The position numbers and the translations under genes were made by a program. This document shows, one piece after another, positions 21,060 to 32,755 of a stretch of 64,000 nt of DNA. How positions within the stretch are numbered: the stretch's first letter is position 1; each line of letters begins with the position of its first letter. The notes beneath the pieces were generated by a model. That model was not told the origin of the DNA and made no database searches. It saw only the letters and a program-made list of their open reading frames with translations. This stretch comes from Codonopsis lanceolata (Eukaryota > Streptophyta > Magnoliopsida > Asterales > Campanulaceae), in contig CM028377.1 of NCBI GenBank assembly GCA_013146195.2, forward strand, positions 102,763,547-102,827,546, given 5' to 3'.

Positions 21060-21377
21060 CTCTTGTTCTTGGTCATATGATTGTTGCAGGGCTACTCTTG
21101 GCATAAGGTGATTTTCATAGCCCCTGCATTTTCTTCATAATCAGACAGGGCAGCCGTGAATGATCGAAATCCAAGTCGTTTGGCTGTTTCGGGACAATGG
21201 CAACACAGATAATGAATAGGACGAGGATACTTCTGGTGCTTCTCATTCGATGAGATCCAGCCCTTTCGCCTTGCGTAAGAAGTATATTGGCCGGGCGGGG
21301 CCTTGATAATCGATGGACCACATTGGGGCTTAAGCTGCAAAAGAAGGGATAGTTTCTAGGGGAACTGTGGGTCCCAA
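21060..21377 (+). pseudogene. ORF B C-terminal remnant (Tat-D)
   Basis: Translating plus from about 21190 gives RDNGNTDNE, a TAG stop, DEDTSGASHSMRSSPF, then basic residues. This parallels the Tat-A ORF B tail (QENGDADDEEGDTSGGSHAD) and the Tat-B tail (DNGSADNK, TAG, DEDTSSASHSDE). The stop codon is shared by Tat-D and Tat-B. The rest of ORF B is missing, cut by the Sirevirus-like LTR. Confidence 0.65.
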
Positions 21378-22637
21378 TGAGCACAATAATAAGCTAGAAG
21401 GGGGGGGGGTTGAATAGCTTATTAACACTTTAAAACTTTTAAAGTAAGTTTCTTGAAAGTTACTTGCAATCTATAAAAAGAATCAAGTAGCGGAAGACCT
21501 TCAAGAAAATTGTTCAGTCTGCCGATAAGGACTACCGTAGACCTTTTTACGAGATTACTTAAGTTCTATTGAAATGGATGAAGTAAGCAATGAAAGCCGA
21601 AAGCAGGTTCAATAAATAAGCAGGCAGAAGGAAATAACACAAGTATTTTGAGGATGGTTCACACTATAATGAGTGCTACGTCCACCACCAAGGCGGTCAA
21701 CCTTGGATTTAAATTGTGCACTATGTTTTCCATTTAGATCAATTACAAAGAATATCCCTAATGGATCGTGTACAAAATATTGACTTGTGTTTAGGTCTAG
21801 GGAATTAAATATCTGTAAATACAAGATATTTAATTCGTGCAGAAGTATAGTTAATGGAAGTAAACAACAAGAAGAATAAAACAATAAATGTTGAAGAGCA
21901 GCTTCTTGTTGTTGACGAGGACTTCTAGATCTGTTGAGGATCTATTGAATGCAGAGCTGAAAGACTTGGAGTTACGTAGATTGAGCAATTCTTTAAGTGT
22001 TCGATTGATTACATCGTTGTCTCTTGTTCCGATCTTCAATGGCGTATTTAAAAGCGTGTGCACTGCACTTCAAAGATCCGTTGGAGAAGGCGAAGACTTC
22101 AACGACTCTTTTCATAAATGCATTAAATGCATGGGGTCGATCAAGTAATTTCGTCTTCACAGATAACTAGAGCGGATAATCATTTACGAGATCTTCAAAA
22201 GGTGGGCGATTTGGTGTCGGATCGAGAGATGAAGCGAAAGTAGGGGACGATGCTTTCTTGCTTTACTGATTCGGGGCGAAAAGTATTCTGCTTTTCGGAA
22301 AGTTGCTTTCGGCGGCTTGACATGTCGAGGAAAAGACTTGGATTAATTCAAATATCATATGGGAATAAGTTTGAATTAATCCGGCTAGCTTCGATCGGAG
22401 AGGACACGTAGAAGCGAGATCTTGGACACGAGGTCTCTACCGATCTTAAGCTTTGGCGAGGTCTTCAGGTGAAGCGAGAGAAGTGGTCTTCCGATGTTCT
22501 GAAAAAGTCCTACAAAAACTATACAAGGCAAAGTTCTATACACGGTTGCCACGCTAATCGTCACTGACCGATTAGCCAGAAGTATAAAACTAATGTAATG
22601 TCTTGATCGAGATATAAATTTAACATAAGAATCAACA
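21378..22637 (-). repeat. 3' LTR of Sirevirus-like copy 2
   Basis: About 1.26 kb. In minus orientation it starts TGTTGATTCTTATG beside the polypurine tract and ends near TGTGCTCA at 21378. It contains a long G run (plus strand, 21399-21409), the GTTCACACTATAATGAGTGC...CGTCCACCACC region shared with copy 1, and a 13-bp-arm palindrome. Confidence 0.7.
21802..21836. promoter_or_regulatory. 13-bp-arm palindrome in Sirevirus-like LTR 2
   Basis: GAATTAAATATCT (21802-21814) and AGATATTTAATTC (21824-21836) pair perfectly across a 9-nt loop. It sits at the LTR position where copy 1 has AGTGTGATTGAA/TTCAATCACACT, so the sequence changed but self-complementarity stayed. Confidence 0.65.
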
Positions 22638-22651
22638 ATCTCCTCCTATTT
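22638..22651 (-). promoter_or_regulatory. Polypurine tract of Sirevirus-like copy 2
   Basis: AAATAGGAGGAGAT on the minus strand directly before LTR start TGTTGATT. Confidence 0.75.
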
Positions 22652-23249
22652 ATATCCGGTCATCATTACTAAAATGAGGTTTTTAAAACAAGCTATTTAA
22701 TAGATAATAGCATGTAGAAAGTTTATATATTACGTAATCGGTAGACATGCCTCTATTAAACGTAATAACACCTCGGATGCAAGGGACTAATCTAAGTGCA
22801 TACAAGAATAAGAGAGTCAAAGAATAGCACACGGATCGTCGGCCAATTTAAAGCTGTTTAAATTCTAATATAGATAAACAATAAAGCACAAGAATTTAAA
22901 CAATATAATTTTTGAAAAAGCAAGTAATCATCGTATTCATAAACAAGATGTTTACATTTGACGAGTTTTCAAAAATAAGATAAATACAAAGGAAAGGGAA
23001 GAAAAGATACAAAAGCTACCATGGTCTTTTCCCTTTGCCTTTGTCTGCAGCCTCCTTTTCTCTTCTTTCTCGCTCTAGCTCTTCCATTCTTCTTTGGTAT
23101 TCGGCATACGCATCGGTTGGAGGTCGGTGGAGCGAGCGGTAGTCAGTTCTTCACGAAGGCGGCTGTTTCTCTTCCATCGGCATACGTTGATAGATCTCAT
23201 TTGTTTCTCCTCCGTGATGGCGGATCACGATCGGTTGGCATTCATAATG

Positions 23250-25640
23250 TCATGAGCGAGTTTCGGCGAGGTTGTTGAGTTCCATAATAGAATACGGCAG
23301 TAGGTGAGATGGAGAGTGATGGCGTGGAAGAGCTCGTAGAAAATGGAACCTATGATCACGGCGGCCTTCATCTCGTTGAGCTTCTACGTTGATCTTGACA
23401 TCGGTGAAGTCGTGCATCCGTCCAAAACGAGTCAGGACATCCTCTTGAAATTGTCGAAGAGTAGTGGCGGTCCGGTCGTTGGCCTTGGCATGCTTGGCTA
23501 CTTCAGTAGCGGTAGATATGCTTGTGAGTTCGCCTAACCGGCCGGTAGATGGCATCTAGCCGACAAAACTTCAAAGACATTAATTGGTGATTGGAAGTAG
23601 ATGCTTGGCCAATGTGAATGGTGTCGGCAGAGGCAGAGTCTGCAGGCCTGATGGGCTATTGGATATGGGGAGTGCTGGAGGCAGAAGAGGATGAGTCTTG
23701 GGTTGGTATGGTTTTGGTGGAAGAGGATAGGGTTATAGGGGAGGGAGGAGGGGGAGTTGGTGGGGAATCGGTTCCATATCGGTGTCGAAATTTTCACGAT
23801 GTGGGAGGATTGGGGAATGGGTTCGGTAGAGAACCAAAAGAAGAGGCGGGTAGAATAGGAATTTTGGTTTTTGAAGGGAAGGTTGGGGAGGTTGAGAAGG
23901 TTGAGGAGGTTGATGAGAAGAGGTGAATAGATCCGCCACTGATGCAAGTCGAAGAGGAACTTAGCGGCGAGTCTAAGGGTTGTGGTGTGGTTGAAGAAGT
24001 TGGTTGGGATTGGGGTGGTGAGGAAGGTGTGGATGGGTCGGGTGAGTAGTTAAAGGGTGAAGGAGGAGGAGGAGTTGGGGTTACAGGCGGCTCCTCACGA
24101 TTTTGAGCTCCTCTGAGGATAGACTCCTCAGGGAGGTGGTGAATTCCTCTGAGTAGATGACTCGGAAGGAATAGATGAAGGGTTGGCAATTATAGTTGAA
24201 GGGTTGGCAGGTTGGAGTGTTGGGCGTCGGTAGAGGTAGTTGGTTGGTGGCGGTAGGGGTTGGAGTAGGTAGCTCTCCTTTTCTTCCTCGGTAATGAATA
24301 GGAGACTCATTTGCTTCATCGGTAGAGGTTGGAGGGGCCGGTGGCTGGTCTTGAAAGGTTTCTGAAGTCTCCTTCGTTTAGGTTTGGGAGTGGAGTGCGG
24401 TCTGGGAGGTGGTGAAGGAGGTTGGTGGATTGGGTAGGGGTTTGGCTTGGGTAGATGGAGGAGAGGAATGGTGGATTGGCTGGTGCCTTCTTCTTCGGCC
24501 TTCGTCTCTCACTCTTTACGGATCCACTTGCTGCTCCTCTTGATTGGAGGTGCCACTTAGGCCTTGTCTTTTGGCTTTGCCTTTGGGCTGTATTTTGGAC
24601 CTTAGCGGCAGCTACGCCTCATCGGCCAGGACCTTTGGCCTTTAGATGGAGGTCAGTGGCCACTTGATCATCAAACTTGGCGGAGGCCTTTTGAAGGTCT
24701 TGCTTGCGGCTACATGTGCTTCCATATTGAGCGGGTGACCAAGATAGGTGCAGGCTTGGCCACTTTGTCAAGAGAGGCGGTAGACCTTTACGCACCGGCG
24801 CTTGTTCTCGTATTCGAGTGTATTCTTGAAAAATTGCGAGGCGTGAGTTGTTTGTCCTTGGCCACCGTATACAACTCATCTTCTTTCAAAGAAAGAGTTG
24901 ATGGCTGCATCATCCCTTAAAGGGCGTTGATCGATCGGCGAAGGCGTTTGCAAGTGGGGTTGCTCTTTGCTTTCTCCACCTGCTTTAGCTCGTCGAAGAT
25001 GATGAGCCCCGATTGAGGCAATTTGTAGAAATATAGCACTTGTCGGTTTGATCTGTTTGGGCGATAAACATGTCATGTGCTCCACTCTTGAATAGAAGCC
25101 CCTTGTCTAGAAGGTGGGCAGTGCGATGAAGCGTCAAGAGGAACAAGTTTGAACATTTTCCCTTGAGGCTCAGGAGCATCTACTCCCTCATGGCTTCGGG
25201 CATGTAAAGCCTCGGCCGTGGTTCTTTGAAATAGCTCCTCGTAATGCGCCAATTATGGTGGAAATAGATTTGGCGGTGACGGAGATGGGGCGGCCTCGAA
25301 TCCACCCGAAGAAGCGATGCAGTTCATGAGCTCCATTCGTTGATAAAATTCTTACGCGAGGAAGATCGTAAGTTTTGTCGTTGAGGCGGAAGAGGCGAGA
25401 ATCCCAGGCGTCCATATCCTCATAGCTTTTACTCGGCGGCTATAGAATTGATTGTGAAGGTCGATGCACATGCGAGAATGTATAGCTTGGGTCCCAAGAC
25501 AATGATGTCATGGCGGCGGGATAGATGGGATATCTGGAAGATTGATGTTTGAGCTGGGAGGAATGACTTTTCGAGGTCAAAAGCCTTCCACTGTCGCTTG
25601 GATTTTGAGGTTCTTGCTGACGAGAAAAAAAACAAAATAA
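23250..25640 (-). pseudogene. Env-like/extra ORF of Sirevirus-like copy 2, broken
   Basis: Minus-strand frames from 25635 down to 23250. The N-terminal part (25635-25430) reads SKRQWKAFDLEKSFLP. The next frame (25415-25188) has RILSTNGAHELHRFF and then IRGRPISVTAKSISTIIGAL, the same layout as the IRGIGIVFDVEIISKVF segment of copy 1. The region 24320-23730 codes for Pro/Ser/Thr-rich sequence in overlapping frames, and the end (23555-23250) for a helical, charged segment. Frames change several times, so the gene is dead. Position after pol fits the Sirevirus extra ORF. Function unknown. Confidence 0.55.
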
Positions 25641-26350
25641 AAGTTAGGGCTTTTCATCTAACATCTAAACAAGTAGGAATTTCAAAGTTTTCCAAAATAA
25701 TTCGAAATTTTCAACAAAAACTTGAAACCCTAGAATGTTTAGAGAAACCACACTCGAGAAAAACATAACAGAAGTTTTCATAAGAATGAACAATGAATAA
25801 ACAAAAGCGACTGTTAGTATTCAGGATTATAACAACTACAATGGCGAATTACTGTATGAACTCGAAAATGACGGTTAGAATTCCAAAAGAATTTTAAGTT
25901 TATACTGAAATGCAGAACGGTACATGGAAAATTTCGAGTAGAGTAGAGAAAAACGTACCATTGTTGAAGATGAGAAGAAGAAACAAGAAGAACGTGAATT
26001 TGCAGAAAGTAGTTACGCAAGAGAGAGAGAGAGAGAGAAAGTTTAAAGTTGGTCAAAGGGTTTCGTAAAGTTTGGAAATGACGGTTCGAGGACTATTTAA
26101 AGCGAGAAAATATCAGTTTGGAAAGAAGCGGAACTTAAGATATTTTCTTAAGTACCAAATTTGTCCTTGACCCCTTTTATTGCTTTAGAAACCTCTTTAG
26201 CAGAAAATAGACTAAGTAAGAGTACTAACCTTTAGGTCTTCCGGTAAAGAAGAACTTACGTCTTAGATTAGTCTAATCTTGGGTCTACCAGGTATGAAGA
26301 GAACATAACAAAAATTTAAAATTAAGCGGTAGGATCAATCACTACCAAGA
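25641..26350. other. Spacer between pol and extra ORF (copy 2)
   Basis: AT-rich with a (GA)n run at 26019-26039 on plus. No coding frame is recognised. Probably the leader or intron of the extra ORF transcript. Confidence 0.45.
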
Positions 26351-26369
26351 TTTCTCCTTAAATAAGCAA

Positions 26370-28320
26370 ACTGGTGGCATCCGGTGGTTTTGTGAGAATG
26401 TCGCCAATTGATGCTCAGTTGGAACATATTCGGGCGATGTTACCTTTTTCCACATGATCTTTGAGAAAATGATAACGAATATCAATGTGCTTTGTCTTTG
26501 AATGCATCAGCTGGATTTTTGGAGGCGAGATAGGCGATGTGTTGTCACACATGATTGGGCGGTTTTAGGTCTTGATGTTGTAGTCCACTATTGTTGCTTC
26601 ATCCATAGCTTGATTAAGGAAACAATTTGCGCAACAATATATACATACGTGGTTGAGTTTGCCAGCGATCCTTGTTTCTTGCAAGACCATGAGGCAGGTC
26701 TTTCAGAAATTTACAAGTCAGCTGGTCTTGCTTAAACTTTCACAATTTGCATAATGCGATCGAGTATCCAACTAAATTGAAGTTGTTGGATTTTGAATAC
26801 CGGATGCCTAGATTTGTTGTTTTTGAAACATATCGATGATACGTTTGGCGGCAAATGTGACTCCTTTGGATACGCACAATCTAGCCAAACACAAAGCGGC
26901 AAACATAATGTCAGGATACTAGCGATGAAAGGTAAAGAAGTGAACCTATGATTCCTCGGTACTTGGTCATGTTCTCTTGCTTTCCCTTTCATCTTTGTCA
27001 AGATGGCGGTCGGTAGACATTGGAGTTCAAATCCTTTGGTGAATCAAGACCGAACTTCTTGATTAGTTCCTTTGCATATTTGGTTTGGTGATGAAGATTC
27101 CATGCGAAGTCATTGTATCTGCTTGATCCTAGAAAATAGTAAGTTCGCCCATCATGCTCATCTCGAACTTGCTTTGCATCGGCTTCTCGAATCTTTGCGC
27201 GGGCTTTGGTTAGTTGATCCAAAGATGATGTAGATCACGTAGATTTGTACCCGAGAAGAGAATGGCCTTTGTGCTTGAGGATGAATAAAGTAGTGTCGAT
27301 TCTTCCTCTCACGAATCCTTGTTCAATTAAGAACTTGGATAGAGTTTCATACCAAGCTCTAGGAGCTTGCTTCGAGCAAGTAGAGAGCTTTCTTGAGTCG
27401 GTAGGCGTGGTCGGTTGTTTGAGATGACAAATCCGGAGGTTGTTCACATTATCACGGTTTCTTGAAGATCACCATTCGGAAAGGCACTCTTAACATCCAT
27501 CGATACACTTTGAAGTCCATGAGCGAGGCATAAGCTAGAAAGATTCGATTGCTTCTAGTCTAGCCAGGGCAAAAGTTTCATCAAAGTCAATTCCTTCTTC
27601 ACATCGGTAGCCACAGCAGACCAATCTAGCTTTGTTTGGTGACATTTCCATCTTCATCTTTTATTTACGAATACCCACTTGGTGCCGGATAGTGGATGAT
27701 CGATCGGTCTTTGAACTTAAACTCCACACCTTACATCTTTTGGTTTCGACTCTTCTTGCATAGCTTCAATCGAGTTATGATCTTCGATAGCTTCATCAAT
27801 CTTCTTTGGTTCGGTTAGATACAAATGCGTAAGCAAACAGCGTTTCTTCTCGAACCTTATTTCTCGTGCGGACTCTGAGAGTTGAGATCACCAATGATTT
27901 GAGAAATGGGATGATCTCTTGCTTGATAATAGTTGGAGGAAGATCCTTACGGAGGATTCTTCCCTTAAAAGTAGGAGTTGGTTGAGAAGGAGATTCACCA
28001 AATGCAGTTCGAGAAGAAATAGAGTCTTCAAAACTTTCATTTCGGTGAACAAGAAGGATGAGATACGTAAAGGTGCTTGGGGTAAAAAGCAGAAGAGATG
28101 GGTTCGGGGGTCAGCAGATGAGTTGTTATCGGTATCGGTAGAGGTATCTTCTCTGGTGAAGGGTTATATTGGAGGGATCTGGGTTGCCGTTTTCGATAAG
28201 GATTGGAAGTAGATCGTATTTGTACTGTCTCATCATTATCGGAATCATTAGCAACGTTCGAACCATTCTAGGCTCTAACAAGTCATATTCATCAAAAGAA
28301 ACATGCCTGATTCTAAGATT
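26370..28320 (-). pseudogene. Sirevirus-like copia pol remnant (RT and RNase H)
   Basis: Pieces in order on minus: KAFRIFKKSNFKN and HVSFDEYDLL (about 28345-28260, integrase C-terminus to RT linker); SKQAPRAWYETLSKFLIEQG (27375-27310, RT palm); YFLGSSRYNDF and HQTKYAKELIKKFGLD (27140-27040); KYRGI/SLPFIAS and DIMFA-like pieces (27000-26880); CDNTSPIS and HSKTKHIDIRYHFLKDHVEK (26560-26460); and DILTKPPD at 26400. Frames change many times. The YVDD catalytic box region is not intact. A dead pol, but diagnostic for the lineage. Confidence 0.75.
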
Positions 28321-28393
28321 TTTAAAGTTAGATTTCTTGAAAATGCGAAATGCTTTTGAATGTTTGGAATACCAGAAAAATTCCTTCGTCGAT

Positions 28394-28493
28394 NNNNNNN
28401 NNNNNNNNNNNNNNNNNNNNNNNNNNNNNNNNNNNNNNNNNNNNNNNNNNNNNNNNNNNNNNNNNNNNNNNNNNNNNNNNNNNNNNNNNNNNN
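28394..28493. other. Assembly gap of exactly 100 N
   Basis: A round 100-N run is the usual placeholder for a gap of unknown size. Left of it is minus-strand copia pol; right of it is plus-strand Athila gag/protease. The junction of the two elements is therefore not seen. Confidence 0.95.
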
Positions 28494-28599
28494 CCAAGTT
28501 TTTCAAAGATCTTCACTCTAAGAAACACAAATTTGAAAACAATAGAAAATTATTGTTTAAAGCGTAAGTCTTGTTTACAACCCGAACTTCCCCCTAATT

Positions 28600-29574
28600 A
28601 AAAAGATCCACGGTAGCTTTAATATCCAAGTTTCATTGGGAAGCTCTAAAAAGATGAAAGCTATGTTAGATCTAGGAGCAAGTATTAACTTGATGCCTTT
28701 TGCGATCTACAAACAATTAGGGTTAGGAGAACTAAAAACACTAATACAAATTACAATTAGCTGATCGTTCAGTTAAACATCCTTTGGGTATAGTGGAACA
28801 CATCCTAGTTCAGGTTGATAAACTAATCATTCCAGTCGACTTTGTGGTCTTAGAGATGGAAAGAAAAATTTACACAAATAATGAAGTTCCTATCTTGTTA
28901 GACAGACCTTTTATGGCCACTGCCAATACTATGATAAATGTTAAAAATGGTAAATTTTCAATGTCAGTCCTAGGTGAAACTGTTGAAATATCTGTTTTTG
29001 ATGCTATGAATAGACCTAGTGACATGAATGCATGCTTCTCCATAGATGAAATCGAAAAATTAACTATTCAAACTTTTGAGGAAAATAATGAAGATGACGA
29101 CTATGAGAAAGATGTATTTATAGTTTATGATGATAGACCTATCCCTTCCATAAAAATTGACATTGAAGAGATAGAAAGAGAAATAGAAAAAGGAGAAAGA
29201 CAAGAAAGAGAGAAATTAGAAGCTCTTAAAAATAAGAATAAATATAATATGGAAAAAGAATCAAAATCAAAAATTAATTCTGGTAAAATAGAAAAAGTAG
29301 AGAATGAAATTAATGAAGAAGAAGAAGTAGAGATTTTAAAATCTCTGATTGAAGAAATAGAGGTAGAGGATGAAAAAGTAGAAAGTAATGAAGATGTTAA
29401 GGAAGAAAATAACGAGGAGGTTAAAGAAGAAGAAACAATTAAACCAGAAAATTCCGAATTTATTCCATCTGTTAAATCTCCTCCTGTAGAAGAATTAAAG
29501 TCATTACCACCCCACTTAAAATATGCATTTTTAGGGGAAGGTAAAACCTTACTGTTATGTCTTGAGACTTAAGC
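28600..29574 (+). pseudogene. Athila protease and linker, one frameshift
   Basis: MLDLGASINLMPFAIYKQLG at 28663-28722 holds the aspartic protease active site (Asp at 28669; DLGA is the usual Athila form). One base is lost or gained near 28750: the frame then resumes as QLADRSVKHPLGIVEHILVQ. It reads on through a DRPFMATANTMINVKNGKF segment to a long acidic, Glu/Lys-rich linker (29050-29480) that is probably disordered. The frame reaches TGA at about 29563-29574 and continues in frame into RT. Protease would cut the polyprotein. Broken by the frameshift and the stop. Confidence 0.85.
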
Positions 29575-32013
29575 GAAGAACAAGAAGCAAGTTTGTTAAA
29601 AGTTTTATGGACACATAGAGAAGCCATAGGATAGTCCCTAGCTGATTTAAAAGGTATTAGTCCATCTATGTGTATGCATAAAATACATTTAGAAGAAGGT
29701 AATAAGCCTTCAAGAGAAAGACAAAGAAGACTTAACCCTCACATGGAAGAAGTTGTAAGAAAAGAAGTCCTTAAGCTTCTAGATGCATGTATAATTTACC
29801 CGATTTCTGACAGTGAGTGGGTTAGTCCAGTTCAAGTAGTTCCTAAGAAGTCAGGAATTACAGTAGTTAAAAATGAAAAAGATGAATTAGTCCCTACAAG
29901 AACTATCACTGGTTATAGAATGTGCATTGATTTGAGAAAACTAAATGTGGCAACTAGGAAAGATGACTTTCCCTTGCCATTTATTGACCAAATCCTTGAA
30001 AGACTAGCATGTCATGAATATTATTGTTTTCTAGATGGCTTTTCTGGTTACAACCAAATTCCTGTAGCACCCGAAGACCAAGAGAAAACAACCTTTACAT
30101 GTCCTTTTGGTACTTTTGCATTTAGGAGAATGCCATTTGGACTATGTAATGCACCAGCCACCTTTCAAAGATGCATGATTTCTATATTCTCAGATTTAGT
30201 CGAAAGATGTGTAGAAGTTTTCATGGATGATTTTTCAGTTTTTGGAAATTCTTTTGATCATTGCTTAGAAAATCTTACATTAGTTTTGAAAAGATGTTGT
30301 GAAACAAATTTAACGTTAAGTTGGGTGAAAAGTCATTTCATGGTCAAACATGGAATTGTCTTAGGGGATGTTGTGTCTAATAAAGGCATTGAAGTCGATA
30401 AGGCAAAAATAAAAGTTATTTCACAACTATCTCCCCCAACTTTTGTTAAAGGTCTTAGAAGTTTTCTAGGACATGCTGGCTTCTATAGAAGATTTATAAA
30501 AGATTTTTCCAAAATTTGTAAACCTCTATGGAACTTGTTAGCAAAAGATACATATTTTGTTTTTGATCAAGAATGCTTAAATGCATTTAATTTATTAAAA
30601 GAAAGAATAACCACTGCCCCTATTTTATCCAGCCCTGATTGGTCTCTCCCTTTCGAGATCATGTGCGATGCATCAGACTTTGCAACTGGAGCCGTGTTAG
30701 GACAAAGGGTAGATAGAAAGCCACATGTGATACATTATGCTAGTAGAACGCTATATGATGCACAACTAAATTATACAACAACAGAAAAAGAATTTTTAGC
30801 AGTTGTGTACGCTTTGGAAAAATTTAGATCATATCTATTAAGATCAAAAGTAATAATATTTTCTGATCATTCGGCTTTAAAGTATTTATTAAGTAAGAAA
30901 GATATTAAGCCTAGACTAATAAGGTGGATGCTATTATTGCAAGAATTTGACATTAAAATCAAGAATAAAAAGGGAACTGAAAATGTCGTAGCCGACCATT
31001 TGTCGAGATTAGAATTTTCACCCTTACTTGAACGTCAATTTCTTGACAACCCAATTCCTATAAATGAAGATTTTCCCGATGAACAACTTTTAGGAGTCAA
31101 AAATTCAGACCCGTGGTATGCTGATTTAGTCAATTATTATGTGTCTGATATTATAAATCCTGATTTTGATCACCATCAAAAGAAGAAATTTTTGACTGAA
31201 GCAAAGAAATATTTTTGGGAAGAGCATCATTTATATAAAATGTGGTCAGACTCTTTAATCAGGCGATGTGTTCTAGAAAAAGACCAACAAAGTATTATGG
31301 AATTCTGTCATGAATACTCTTGTGGAGGTCATTTTAGTGGGAATAAAACTGCTAATTTTTTTTTACAATCTGGTTTATATTGGCCGACTGTTTTCAGAGA
31401 CTGTGACTTATTTTATAGAACTTGTGATAAATGCCATAGAACTGGTGGAATAGGGAAAAGAAACGAAATGCCCTTGCACACTAATATGGTTGTTGAAATC
31501 TTTGATGTTTGGGGCATTGATTTTATGGGTCATTTTCCTGTCTCTAATAATTGTGAATATATTTTGGTAGCTGTTGATTATGTATCCAAATGGATAGAAG
31601 CCATAGGTACTAAAACAAATGATGATAAAACTGTGGTTAAATTCGTTGAAGATCTTTTTGCCAGGTATGGAGTACCAAAGGCAATAATCAGTGATCAAGG
31701 AACTCACTTTACTAATAAATTATTAAATAATGTCCTTAAGAAACATAGTGTAACTCACAAGTTAGCTACACCCCATCATCCTCAAACATCTGGTCAAGTA
31801 GAGGTTAGTAATAGGCAAATAAAAGCAGTATTACAAAAAACTGTTAGTCCTAATCGTAAAGATTGGGAAGCTAAACTTAAAGATGCTTTATGGGCATACC
31901 GAACTGCTTATAAAACCCCAATAGGAATGAGTCCATACCGAATGGTATATGGCAAAGCATGTCATTTACCAGTTGAAATTGAACATAAAGCTTATTGGCT
32001 GTCAAACAATTAA
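29575..32013 (+). CDS. Athila pol: reverse transcriptase, RNase H, integrase core
   Basis: A long open frame, 781 codons from Met 29668. RT: MCIDLRKLNVATRKD, DGFSGYNQIPV, TCPFGTFAFRRMPFGLCNAP and the catalytic box FMDD (30220-30231). RNase H: EIMCDASDFATGAVLGQR, TEKEFLAVV and SDHSALKYLL. Integrase: zinc ligands in HEYSCGGHF...YRTCDKCH, then catalytic Asp (31519, GIDFMG), Asp (31693, ISDQGTHF) and Glu (31801, GQVEVSN) with 35 residues between the last two. Upstream of Met 29668 the same frame continues to 29575, with one TAG (about 29632) where Trp is expected (IGxSLADLKG). A one-base deletion near 32000 ends the frame early. Acts in particles and in integration; this copy is nearly but not fully intact. 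Confidence 0.92.
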
Positions 32014-32375
32014 ATTTAGATTTGACATTGGCTACTGAGGAGATATTGTTTCAATTAAATGAGTTAGAAGAACGTAGACTAAATTCGTATGAAAATGCTA
32101 AAACATATAAAGAAAAGACCAAGAAATATCATGACATGGGATTGGCCAATAAAATGTTTCGACCAGGATTGAAAGTTTTACTTTGTAATTCTAGACTTAG
32201 GCTATTCCCTGGAAAAATAAAATCTAAGTGGTCTGGTCCTTTTACAATTGTCAGAATTTATCCTTATGGAGCTATTGATATTAGAAATCCAAGAACCAAT
32301 GAAGTGTTTAAAGTCAATGGACACCGACTCAAACCATATCTTGAACCAATGTTAGTTGAACGAAAATCGAATTAA
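31995..32375 (+). pseudogene. Athila integrase C-terminal part, frameshifted from pol
   Basis: Reads AVKQLNLDLTLATEEILFQL then ELEERRLNSYENAKTYKEK, LCNSRLRLFPGKIKSKWSGP and FKVNGHRLKPYLEP, the standard gypsy integrase C-terminus. It is joined to the main pol frame only if one base is added at about 31998-32000 (YW|AVKQ). No chromodomain, as expected for Athila. Confidence 0.88.
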
Positions 32376-32454
32376 TTCGTTTAGCCGACAATGCACCATC
32401 CGAGGACTAGGTTTGCAGTTGGGTCAAGCCAAAGACGTTAAACAAAGGCGCTAA

Positions 32455-32470
32455 GTGGGAGGCAACCCAC
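32455..32470 (+). other. GTGGG-CCCAC hairpin after Athila pol
   Basis: GTGGGAGGCAACCCAC with 5-bp arms. A GGGAGGCAACCCA phrase after pol is a recurring feature of Athila elements (from memory). Role unknown. Confidence 0.6.
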
Positions 32471-32755
32471 TATGATGAATTTTAATTTCTTTTGTAGTCA
32501 ATTTAAATATTATATTCTCCGTTAAATGTAATTTTGGACATTTAATTTTGAAGTTAAATATACCAAAATCCAAGTTTGGGGGAGAAAAGCATCTTAATGT
32601 TGTATTTATATGTTGCTAATAGTTTTAGTTTAGAGTTTTTGTAGAGTTTTTATAATGCAGGAAAGTGACGAAACGTAACGGAACCTAATGGAGGGACCTA
32701 AATGTTAAACTACTGAAAAGAATGAAAAGAAATCAGAAGAGGAAGAGTCTGCCCA

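Larger units (their letters stand above)
16866..21377 (-). mobile_element. Tat-D: Tat-like Ty3/gypsy remnant with inverted LTR fragment
   Basis: From right to left (minus strand): an ORF B tail (21340-21200), intron-like sequence of ORF A (20700-20240), 3' untranslated region with hairpin modules (19700-19021), an LTR (19014-17586), a primer-binding site and leader (17585-about 17060). Each part is the reverse complement of matching parts in Tat-A and Tat-B. The leftmost 185 bp instead hold the LTR start in plus orientation. Gag and pol are absent. It is bounded on the right by the Sirevirus-like LTR at 21378. Confidence 0.75.
21378..28393 (-). mobile_element. Sirevirus-like Ty1/copia element, copy 2
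   Basis: Minus-strand order: pol remnants (28320 to 26370), an extra/env-like ORF (25640 to 23250), polypurine tract, LTR (22637 to 21378). The RNase H end reads CDNTSPI, then HSKTKHIDIRYHFLKDHVEKG-type sequence, characteristic of SIRE-type copia elements. It inserted into, or recombined with, Tat-D at 21377/21378. Gag and the 5' LTR would lie to the right but are cut off at the N gap. Confidence 0.75.

Noticed and set aside
28126..28567. Frames running through the N gap on both strands
   Set aside because: The open length comes from undefined bases; only the copia motifs left of the gap were used.
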